Positions 1 through 12,200 of a stretch of DNA of 64,000 bases are shown piece by piece. The stretch covers positions 3,494,501 to 3,558,500 of the forward strand of contig NC_085132.1 of assembly GCF_030269925.1 (NCBI RefSeq), given 5' to 3'. This stretch comes from Bombyx mori. Taxonomy: Eukaryota; Arthropoda; Insecta; Lepidoptera; Bombycidae. The notes beneath the pieces are model-generated. The model made no database searches. It was given only the letters and a program-made list of their open reading frames with translations, and had not been told where the DNA came from. The translations under genes and the position numbers were made by a program. Each line of letters opens with the position of its first letter. The stretch's first letter is position 1.

Positions 1-231
1 TTGTGAGTCCGCGCGAGTAGGTACCACCGCCCTGCCTATTTCTGCCGTGAAGCAGTAATGCGTTTCGGTTTGGGGTGGGTGGGGCTGCCGTTGTAACTAT
101 ACTTGAGACCTTAGAACTTTATATTTCAAGGTGAGTGGCGCATTTACGTTGTAGATGTCTATGGACTCCAGTAACCACTTAACACCAGGTGGGCTGTGAG
201 CCCGTCCACCCAACTAAGCAATAAAAAAAAA
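1..231 (+). mobile_element. Bm1 SINE, cut by the window edge
   Basis: GTGAGTCCGCGCGAGTAGG to GCAATAAAAAAAAA. It is antisense to COPA, and the A-tail ends 24 bp from exon 15. Confidence 0.9.
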
Positions 232-255
232 GTGAAATAAGTAAAGCTTACTAAC

Positions 256-3200
256 TTGGAGACGGCGAGCAGGGGCCAGTTAGGCTGGTTCCTCTGTATG
301 GGCAGCGGCGGGCGGAGGAACACCGCGTCGGGGTTCGCCTCCGGGACCGGCATGCCGGCTGCCTCCAAGGCTGCCTTCAGCTGCTCCGCCTCCTCCACTT
401 GCTTGTGGTTGATCGCCGTCAGATACGCCAGGGACAGCTGAGACGGATGTTAATGGCAGACATTATAAAATATATTACTGATATAATCTTCATCATCTCA
501 TCATCATCTCAGCCTGTCCATTGTCCACTGCTGAACATAGGCCTCTCCAAGTGATCTCCAGTGCGGCCGGTCCGTTGCCACCTGCATCCAGCGTGACCCA
601 GCGGTTCTTACCAGGTCGTCGGTCCATCTCGTAGGTGGCCGTCCGACACTGCGCTTGCCAGTACGTGGTCTCCACTCGAGGATCTTTCCGCCCCATCGGC
701 CGTCCGATCTTCACGCTATGTGGCCTGCCCACTGCCACTTCAGCGTGCTAATCCTACGGGCTATGTCAGTAACTTTGGTTCTTCTACAGATCTCCTCATT
801 TCTGATTCGGTCCCGTAGAGAAATACCAAGCATAGCCCTCTCCATAGCTCGCTGCGCGACACTGAGCTTCCTAAAAAGATCCCTTGTGAAGCACCACGTC
901 TCGGAACTGTTAGTCATCGCTGGTAGCACACATTGGTTGTATACCTTTGTCTTAAGGCATATAATCTTATTATATATAAATCACGTGTCACCGTTGTTTG
1001 TCCGCGATGGACTCCTAAACCACTTAACCGATTTTAAATTAAATTTGCACACCGTGTGCAGTTTCATCCAACTTGAAAGATAGGATGGTTTTTATTTCGA
1101 TTAATGGTCGCAATGTTTTTTAATTAACAATAAAATGATTTTTTATGTTGATTTTTTCTAAAACAGTCTAAAACAGATGGCGCCTTAAATAAGTTTTTAT
1201 AGACAATTGTAATACTGTCTGACATTAATATCTCATAGATGGCGCTGTGTTAAAAATACCAACGTTTCACTTATGCTACAATTTATTGGCATAAGCACCA
1301 GGTGTTGCTGAGGCTAATAAAGTTTAAGTGAAACTTATTTCGTAGTAAACGCAATACAGTGATATCCAATTGTTCTTACTTTGTCCATTTTTGGTATTAG
1401 CATAGCTGGCCGCGTGTTATTTAGAAACAAAAACTTTAGCAACAGCAAAGTGTGGCCGGGTCGGTATAATAAAATCAATTAACTAAGAGGGTTTTAGTGG
1501 TGTTAAGACATCTTGTAACCTGGTAGTGGTGGGTACTACCACCCTACCAATTCTGTGGTAAAACGGCATTAATATCGTTTGGATTTAAAGGGTGAGTCAG
1601 CTGCCACTGTAAAACCGACACTTAGAACTTATGTCTAACAGTGGGTGGCGCTCCACTTAACATGACGTAAAACTAGGTGAACTAATCCACCTACTCATCT
1701 ATATATATAAAAAGGAATTGCTGTACGTTAGTCTCGCTAAAACTCGAGAACAGCTGGACCGATTTGTCTAATTTTGGTCTTGAATTATTTGTGGAAGTCT
1801 AGAGAACGTTTAAAAGGTTGATAAATATGAAAATGCTCAGAATTAAATAAAAATACCAATTTTGTTTTTCCTTTGATGCGCATCCCCCCCCCCCCCCCTC
1901 CCGTCGGATTACTTTTGTTTGTTTAAGTTTATTTTCTACAAAAGTTTAGATTTTTTATTTATTTATTATTTTTATTTATGATTGAGGCACTACGAAGTCT
2001 ACCAGGTCAGCTATCAAGCAATAAAAAACATGTAACTTTTCTATACACGAAAATCGAATCTCTAAAATATATTTTTTAATCAATTTACTCTCGCCATACA
2101 AAAAAACCACATCCTGTATGACCCCGCCAACACTACCGCGACGTGCACAGCGGGTCCCCCCCCCTCACCTGTCCCGAGTTCCTCAGCAGCCTTATCCGTT
2201 CGCCGACGTCGCCGAGGAGCAGCGCCCCTTGGAACTGGGCCGAGGTGTCCTTCCTTATCTCGGCTATCTTCATCATCTTGCGCAGCTTCTCCAGATTGCC
2301 GGTCACCAAGTACAGGAACGAGAGCTTGTCGAAGTTCTTCGTGCGCTGGTAGCACATCTCGACGATCTGCCGGCGGAAACGGTAACTCGGCTTGTGAGAA
2401 GTTCATCTTCATTAGTTGACAACAAAATCACATTTGACAGGAAATAAATAATAGTTTGAAAAAAACTAACGAAACACGCTTTTACAAAAAATCCAACTAA
2501 AAAATAGAAAATAAATTTTAATAAATTTGAATTAAAAATAGTGTAAGAAAAAAATATTTTATTGTAAAAAAAAGCGTGGGGTTTTTAGTTGAATAGCAAT
2601 TTTTTTCATTTTTTTTTAATATTGAATTGTCATCGATCCTCAATAAGTATACCAAATTTCAGTATATCAAAATCATGTTCAAAGATTTCGTTACAAACAT
2701 ACATTCACATACATATGTCTGAAGCTAATAAAAGCGTATTAAAATATAATTGAGGAGGACTTTTTGGCGGGAACGCGAGGAGTGAAGTTGTGTGATTTGT
2801 TTTGTCTATTTAGCGTTTCTTCAGGTTTAAATGTGTAATAACGGTGATTTATTAACTGTTTAATATCTGTGAAAGTGCACAAATGTGGGAAAATGAAACA
2901 AAGCCGCTGGACGTAACTTCTCGGGATCCTCTAAAAAGTCCACTGAAAAAAAATCTCAGTAAATGACCACCATTTTACTCAGATTATATTTCATCCCTTA
3001 TCATCTTCATTTCGTTTCATTTCATTTCACTCCATATTATCATTTTTCATAAAAATAAGAATATAAATTAAAATAGGACATGACTTAAAGGTCTTAAAGG
3101 TTGCCAGGTCATAAAATCCCTTAAAAAAAATTATATTATTGATGAATCGATCCATCAGTATGGTGACAACTTGCGAGTCCGTGCGTGTGTTCCACTACCT

Positions 3201-6200
3201 GGCCTAGTTATCGTACAAGCAGTGCCGTACAGTTCCAAGAGTGGGGGTGCGTTCCCCTACTGTCATTACCTGGTGGTTCCCAGTCGTGAGGGCGGCTTTG
3301 GCCAGCTGGTCCCAGGCGGCTGGCTCGTCCAAACTCTTGGCCGCCTCCAGAGCCACCTCGATGTTCCCGCACTGCAGGGCCAACGAGAGACGCGTGCGGG
3401 AGTCCTTCACGAAATGAAGCGCCACTTCGGGATAGCCTGATACACGAAAATTATCTATGCTTGTATAAAAATTACCAGAAAGATAGTTTTGGTTCAGTAA
3501 TATCGGCGTATGTATAGACTAGCGACCCGCCCTGGCTTCGCTTCGGAAACATTAAATTTCATTATTGATAGGCGAAGCGAACTGCGGGTGATGTCGCGGG
3601 GCGAATCTAGTCTAAAAAAGTAGCCTAAATTACTACATATATCAGCTACCTATTAGTGAAAGTCTCATCAAATTCGTCCAGCCGTTCCAGAGATTAGCCG
3701 GAACAAACAGACAGACAGACAGACAAAAATTGTAAAAAATGTTATTTTGGTGTATGTACCGTATATATATTCATTTGCATGTAGTAAGAAGCGGTTATTT
3801 CAATACTACAAACAGACACTCTAATTTTATTTGTATGTATAGATTTGTATTAGATATAATTGAAAATAAACACTAATGAAATTGACGAAACCATAATAAT
3901 GTTTCTAATCATTAAAAAACAAAGTTTGTAGCACTAGCTTGGAGAGCAAGCTCGCGCGCGTAATCTCAATTACAGGTAAGCTTCCTATAACACGGTATTT
4001 TAAACCACGGTTCCAAGATAATAATAATAATTAACAAAAATGCATACAAGCATAGGTGACATGCTTAAAAAAATCTATCCTTTTTGTACTGGCTTCTGGT
4101 CTCGTATAACACGGTTCAGACAACACGGAACTTTGTAGGAACATGTCTACCGAGTTATAGGAGGGTTAGCTGTACATTACACAACGTTTGCCCCACCCTA
4201 CAAACAGGAAGGCATAACTGCTTCTGACTCAGGCATGACTGCATTACACAGTTTGCAGCCGCATTCACACTGCGTCTATGGAGTTCAGTAACGGCTTGGC
4301 ACTATTTGGGCCGCGTGAGGCGAGTTTAGCCTAATAATCCTGCCTGTCATAAGGCCTGCCACCGGGAAGGATCTCCTGCCTGTCATAAGTTATCCAGGTA
4401 CAATTTTAAAGTCGCCGTGGCCTAAAGGATACGTCCGGTATGGATACCAATTTTTCTAATGAAATACGTACTCAACGAATGTTCACGATTGACTTCCACG
4501 GTGAAGGAATAACATCGTGTAATAAAAATCAAACCCGCAAAATTATAATTATTGGTGGTAGGACCTCTTGTGAGTCCGCACGGGTAGGTACCACCATCCT
4601 GCCTATTTTCTGCCGTGAAGCAGTAATGCGTTTTGGTTTAAAGTGTGGGGCTGCTCCATTATACTGAGAGCTTAGAACTCAAATCTCAAGTCACCCAGTA
4701 CGCAATAAAAAAAAAATCATAAACCACAACGCACCCTTCTCCTGCAAGTAGGCGATGATGCTCTGCCCGACAAGTTTAGCCGTCCGCACCATGTGCAACA
4801 CCTGATCGTATTGGCGCGTCACTAGAGCTAATTTGAATCTAAAACCAAAAAAATTATTTTGTTCATAACCTATATAATGTATTGTATGTAAGTATGTATA
4901 TTGGTATATATCTGTTTATCTATATGTAAATATTTTCTATAATAATGTATTGTCTATGGTACATCGCAACATACCTGCTATATTTTTATATTTTGCAGAA
5001 TTTCTGTAAATTAAACGGTAGTCTGGAAGAGATCGCTTTTAGCGATAAGACCGCCTATTATACAAATGTATCTGCTTTTTGACTGTTTTCTTTAATGTAA
5101 ATTGTGTTTTGGTGTGAAATAAAGTGTATTCTCTCTCTATTGAACATATACAGGGTGATTTTTTAACTTGATCACTTAAATCTATCTACCGAGCCAAAAG
5201 TCCACATCCAATAGTACAAAGCTAAGACTTTAATCTTTTTATTTTCAGAGTACACACACGTATGAGATAAAGCCTGAATTCTAAAGAACACCGATCATTG
5301 GACCAGTTCAAATGACCAGTTTATTTTGTTATAATCTAAAATTCTCATTCAATCAATCTCATCTCACAGCTTACTTAAATCCTTATCTTAAACCTCCTTA
5401 TCAATTAATGGAGCGATACAGGGTGTGGTTTTATATTATAAATGAACGTGTTTTCCGCCTACATCGGGAAAATGTTTGTGGGATGTATACACGTATGATG
5501 TATACGCGTATAATACATACATGGTAAAAAAATTGTTAATATAAAATATAAAGGTCTATAGAAGGGATTTTATTTTATTTATTTATTTATTTTCACGAGA
5601 AACCACTGCACTATATTCCCAAGAAAGTCATGAATAGGAAGAATACGAAAAAATGTAAGCCGAGGTAGCCGCTTGGCAATCGGCGCCGTCTTGTGTCCGG
5701 GACAAACAGTGTGAAATGGGTTACCGGCCATGTCAATGTAAGCGACCAGGCGTTGCATGGAAATAATGCTACTGGAAAACCTGTATCTATGCTTAAAAAC
5801 ATCATAAAAATAGGTAACTGGAATGTCCGTGGCTTGCTGCAACCGGGTAAACTAATAATGATAGAAAAGGAACTCGTTAGGTGTGGAATAGCCGTATGTG
5901 GACTGAGCGAAACTCACTGGAAAGGAAGAGATCTCGTGGAAGAATCCCCATGCGTTGGACTGATCAGGTGGAAGACCTTACTGAAACCCCACTTAACGCG
6001 TGAGTGCGCCGGGTCTCGATTCGCAAACTATGAAAAACATCTATCAAGGCATATAAGCAAGAATTCCACATGACCACGACTGCTCTGCCAAGAGCAACCG
6101 ATTATCATGAATGATGGTAGAGGGGATCTTAATTTGAGGTCAGATGATGAACGTTATGTGTTAATAATTAATCTGAATATAGTTATTTTAAAACTAGCCT

Positions 6201-9200
6201 GTATTCCGTGGGGTCGATGTTGAGTACTTTGGGCCTGCATTCTCGGTCCAAGCACACCACGCGCGCGCCCGTCTCCGTCGACAGCACGCGCACCGCGTAC
6301 ACGGGCACGTCCAGAGTGCGGATGATGCCGTAATCGCTGTGGGAAAAACAACAACAAAAACTCACGTCATTACGGACCCTCCCGATCCATTAACGGTGCT
6401 TTTAGGTACCTCAAGCACCGGTCACCGTCCTCGTCGAACCCATCGACTAGTAAATTAACCCATAGACACAGCCCACTGAGTTTCTCGTCAGATCTTCTCA
6501 GTGGGTCGCGTTTCTGATTCGGTGGTAGATTCTGTGAAGCACTGCTCTTGGTAGAGCCAGTGTTAGCAGTACTCCGGTTTGAGCCGCGTGAGCTCACCTA
6601 ATAGTTCGGTGAATCTAGAATAACCCCTCGAGGTTAATAGAATATGTAGAAAAAAAAAACACGTGTGGCACTCGGGGACTGTCGCGGTAAAGCTATGGCA
6701 TAGCATATTTTATCAACTTATGCCATTATAATTAAACAATGATAATTTAATATTAAAAATAATAATAAAATAAGAATACGCTATATTTATAAACATTAAC
6801 AAAAGCAAAACATTAACTCTCCCCTTCAACTCATAAGCTAGACCACGCGCGAGAGAGAGATGGGCAGACTTTTCATGATGCGCATGCAGTGCGACGTCAC
6901 GCCGCGCGCTTATTTACAAACACTACACAAGCGCAACGTGTGAATGTGTTAGACGCGAGCTACATGGTAGGCGGAGTGGAGGGTGTTAGGTTTTATTTTC
7001 GTTACGGAACTTCTTGATTTAGTCGCCGCGCTCAAAGCCCGCGATAAAAGCTATGCAATAGCTTAAGAAAGAAAAAAAACATTGCATCGTTTTCTTTGAC
7101 AGTCGCCATTGTGGTTAGCGAAGACCATAGAGATTTTAAAACATGAGCACAGGCGATAAATCGTTCCTTCAAACTGGAATGTACCACTACTTCCAGCACA
7201 TCCTAGCGATTCTACTGACCAGAAGACACTCACCCGTCCTTACAGCAGTACTTGATGTGATTTGCCGTGGTGTATATGAACACGGGCTGCGGTGTGGAAT
7301 CGTCGAAGGCGCCGGACTTGACTCTGGCCCCTTCGGTGATGCAGCACAGCTGCTCCAGCTTCTTGGTGCATAGTGTGACCGTGTGCTTGCCCAACAGAGC
7401 CACTATTGACATATCGGTATTCCAAATGGCGTAACGACATTTCGATACTTTCACCTGAAAATATGTAATTCAAATTAGCTATGTTATTTGTAGGCAGCGG
7501 CTTGGCTCTGCGCCTGGCATTGCTGAAGTCCATGGGCGACGGTAACCACTTACCATCAGGTGGGCCGTACGCTCGTCTGCCTACAAAGGCAATAAAAAAA
7601 TAAAATAAAAATACATGTGTGCAATTCACACGTGGTAGAAGTGAAACCTTCCAAAATTAAAATACAATTATCCTAAACGTCTTAAGTATATGTAAAATTT
7701 TGTCATTAGTAAATAATTGTAAGGTAGCGCCCTCTATGAATTGATATTTTAATTTCACGTATAATCCTAAATTAAAATTCACTACAAGAGCTTTCATACA
7801 CACGTTAGTATTAAAAAATCTCACAGATGGCGCTGTATTAAATAGTATGTATATTTCTATCTCATTCTTTGCTGGCTTCATCCTACACATTTTTGTATTT
7901 GTGTCTCTTACCTGTCGTTTTTTCCGTTGCATCCGGTTTGAAATCACAACGATTCTAAAGAAGTTTTCACTTCAAAATAAAAAAATTCAGCGAAGCACTG
8001 ATCTTGCTAGGACCTTGCTTGCTCTTGTTAGCAAATTCTCTCAGGTTGAGCCCGTGAGCTCACCTACCCATCCGGGCTTAGCTGGAATAGACCCTTAAGC
8101 TCCAAATGAATAGGTAGGAAGAAAAAATCAGTACATTCCAATTTCAAAAATAATATAGCAGTTACCACAGTGCACGCACGCATACACGCACGCATGCACG
8201 CACGCTTGCACGCATTCACGTACCGTAACAGTAACAACCCAAATATTACTCACGGAAGCAATGGTCCTCTTCTGTTGTACGTCGAGCAGCTGCACGGAGT
8301 CGGCTTCGCGTAGCAGCAGCATCCCCGTGCCGGCGTACATGATCTCCTCGCAAGTCGGAGTCGAGATCTTCTTCGACACTTCGTTCTTCAGATTCCTGAT
8401 CACAAGCTGTGGCGGGATGCGAGATTATCGTAAAACATTTAGACGCCTGATAAGATGATCAATGAAATGAAAAACCAATGTACAGTGCGTTTAAAATAAA
8501 AATGTGCACGTCAATGACCTTTTGCAGTAAAAAATATGGACAGCGACAACAAAAAAATTATCTTCTTTTTTTAGTCAATTTTTTGCATAATTATGAATAC
8601 TATCCTATATAATTTTCATGAAATTTTGAGTACTGGTCGAGGTAAATTAAACATGAATTTAGATTATATTCAAAAAAATAATTCCACCTATTTAAAAATT
8701 AAGGCTGCAACACTGTCGGGCCCTATAATCTATGTATGGGACGAAGATGATGATGATTACTCAAGCAGTAGGATGAATGAAATCGGCAATCTCGAAGGTT
8801 TGGATTATAAATAAATATTTTAAAATTCCTACCTTTTTTACTGACTTTACCAATTTTTTTCGATTTGACAGCTATGACGTCACAATATGACGCAGGTCCA
8901 TGCAAATTCTTATTTGAAACGCATTATATAGTTATATTCGTTAATGCGACAGCGAGTTGCATTTTTTTTTACTGCTCTTTTTGGCAGACGCGTACACGGT
9001 CCACCTTGTGGCGAGTGGTAAGACCTCTTGTGAGTCCGCGCGGGTAGGTACCACCACCCTGCCTATTTCTGCCGTGAAGCAGTAATGCGTTTCGGTTTGA
9101 AGGGTGGGGCAGCCGTTGTAACTATACTTGAGACCTTAGAACGTATATCTCAATGTGGGTGGCGCATTTACGCTGTGGATGTCTATGGGCTCCAGTAACC

Positions 9201-12200
9201 ACTTAACACCAGGTGGGCTGTGAGCTCGTCCACCCATCTAAGCAATAAAAAAAAAACTCGTTTGAAAGGACATGTCATAGCGCTCCGGAAACACCGTGGA
9301 GGGGAGCTGATTCCAAAGCCGGATGGCACGTGGCAAAAAATGTATCTGGAAACGCACTGTGGATGACCGCAGTGGCTCCAGGTAGTATGGATGAACTCTA
9401 CTCCGGTGGCGGGCGGTGCGATGGTAAGAACGAGATGTTGGGATCATTTCAAACAATAAACCAATTTACAAATCAACAAACAATCTAAAAACCAAGCAAT
9501 TTTTTTTTATTGCCCTTGTAGGCTGAAGAGCATACGGCCCACCTGATGGTGAGTGGTTACCGTCGCCCATGGACTTCAGCAATGCCAGGGGCAGAGCCAA
9601 GCCGCTGCCTACCGATTACCTGGTTGTTCTTCTCTAGTGCGGCGAATCGATTCCTGGCGACCCAGATGGCGGTGGTGGCCTGCCCCCTGGCCGGCTCCGT
9701 ACCCTCGGGCACGGCGCCGCTGTGGTCCCGGGGCGCGGCGTACAGCTCGTAAGAGCAGTTCTCACCGTTGCGCCACGTCACCAGCACGCACCACTCGGCG
9801 TGGTTCAACGACATGCTGAGCGCATAAAACACCGTAAAGGCTTCGTCAAACAGAACGCGTACTTAGCGCGCGTCACAACGCTAAACTGACGGCGCGGTAT
9901 GACGCCGAGATGTGTTGCACTACTATGGTAATATACTGTCAAACAGAGGCCCAGCCACCCAGCGCTAGCAGTACGCAACGCCCTGTCAAGGCGTTAGCAC
10001 GCTTTGACGTCAGGCGTTGTAATTTTTTACAAACTTAATTTTAGCGTCCGAGTGAAGGTGTATTAAAATACTGGATAATGCCCGAAAAATTGATAATATT
10101 AGTTAGAAAATACCCATGCTTATACAATGCCACATCTGAATCACTCGACATCTTTATACTTTTAAATTTTCACACTGCTATGGAAAGGCACTATGATTTG
10201 GCGAATGTTACGTTGCGTCAAGGAGCGTTGGGCTCATCTAGTCAATTTGTGTGACATGAAAAGAGCGCGACGTTAAAACGCAGCGCTAAGTACGCGTTCT
10301 GTTTGACGAAGCTTTAAATATACCGGAACAACCAATACAACGCCCACATTATGTAACCTATCGATAACTTTGACCTATCAATAAATTTTAAGCTGTAGGC
10401 AGCAGCTTGGCTCTGTCCCTGGCATTGCTGACGAACATGAGCGACGGTAACCACTTACCATCAGGTGGGCCGTATACTCGTCTGCCTGCTAAGGCAATAT
10501 TTAAAAAAATAAAAAATTCTACACGTCGTCGTGTCGTCGTCGTGGCCTAAAGGATAAGACGTCCGATGCATTCGTGTTGAGCGATGCATCGGTGTTCGAA
10601 TCCCGCAGGCGAGTACCAATTTTTCTAATGAAATACGTACTTAACAAATGTTCACGATTGACTTCCACGGTGAAGGAATAACATCGTGTAATAAAAATCA
10701 AACCCGCCAAATTATAATTTGCGTAATTACTAGTGGTAGGACCTCTTGTAAGTCCGCACGGGTAGGTATCATCATCTTGTCTATTTCTGCCGTAAATCAG
10801 TATCGCGTTTCGGTTTGAATGGTAGGGCAGCTATTTTCCTATAAAAACTGAGTTAGAACTGATGTCTTAACGTGTATGGCGGCATTTACGTTGTAGATGT
10901 CTATGAGTTCCACCACCACTTGACACCAGGTTGGACCGTGAGTTCGTCCGCCCGTCTAGGAAATAAATAAAAATCTCACTTACAGGTTGGAAATTTTATA
11001 AAAAAAAAAAACATGTTTTACTCTCCTAATTCTCGCACAGGTTTTACAATTTATGTTGTCACACAGTACCCGCTCCGAGCGTGAAGATAAACGGTACGTT
11101 ATTCATGAATTAAATTCTCATTAAAAACTCACCTGTAAGGCTGTTGGCGACCACCGCCCTTCGACAAGTGCATAACTGGGGCGTCCCGGTTGGTCAGCAT
11201 GTCTAACTTACGGAGGTGTCTGGAAAAACAACACAATTCATCTCATTATATAATCTAACTAGACTCAACTCGACTGAAGTTGTCCTCTTTAATGTAATAT
11301 TGACATTAAAAAAAAATTTATTGAACGGATTTGTAAATCTAAACCATATTTACAAATAACACACACAAAAAAGTATTATGTCATTAGATTTAAATCACCA
11401 ATTATTATCGTAATCACTGATTATTTAAGTAATTTGACCGTCTTTATGATTAAAATCAAGTCAAGTCAAGACCGAAATCCTCATATTTCAATGTTCCCCA
11501 AAGTATAGTGCCCACCGTGAGTGACCCTCTATGCTGATAATTATGAATATAAACTATTTTCAAATAAACTTGATCAAAATAAAAACACAAACCCCTTAGA
11601 TTTTAATCACTAATTATTATTGTAATCTTCCATTGTTTAAGTAATTTAACCGTCTGTATGATTAAGATGGTGCCAAGTCAACAATGCAATGGGACATATT
11701 TCAATGTTCCCTGAAGTACATTGCCCACTGTAACCTTCTATGCTGATAGTTGTCAAAATAAACCATTTTCAAATTATATTGATAAAAAAAAGACAAAAAC
11801 CTATTAGATTTTAATCACTAATTATTATTGTAATCTTCCATTGTTTAAGTAATTTAACCGTCTGTATGATTAATATGATGCCAAGTCAACAATGGAGTTC
11901 ACATATTTCAATGTTCCCTGAAGTACAGTGCCGACTGTGGCCTCCTGTGCTGACGGGCCCACGAGTCCACGGGCCCAAGAGTTACTGGTGGTAGGACCTC
12001 TTGTGAGTCCGCACGGGTAGCTACCACCACCCTGCCTATTTCTGCCGTGAAGCAGTAATGCGTTTCGGTTTGAGGTGGCTGGGGCTGCCGTTGTAACTAT
12101 ACTTGAGACCTTAGAACTTTACTTTTCAAGGTGAGTGGCGCATTTACGTTGTAGATGTCTATGGGCTCCAGTAACCACTTAACACCAGGTGGGCTGTGAG

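Noticed and set aside
655..1083. 142-residue plus-strand ORF
   Set aside because: Antisense to the RTE LINE fragment, then family E repeat.
2080..2447. Overlapping ORFs on both strands
   Set aside because: Frame shadows of COPA exon 14, extended into intron sequence.
8164..8219. CRISPR-like regular repeats
   Set aside because: A simple microsatellite in a eukaryotic intron; no spacers.
9546..9832. Alternative ORFs over COPA exon 8, including an upstream start within the intron
   Set aside because: The AG at 9816-9817 (minus strand) restores the conserved PYSMS junction; the extra upstream residues are intronic.
10519..10710. Small ORFs in Bm1 copies (also 18294, 22724, 49081)
   Set aside because: Chance frames recurring because the SINE recurs.
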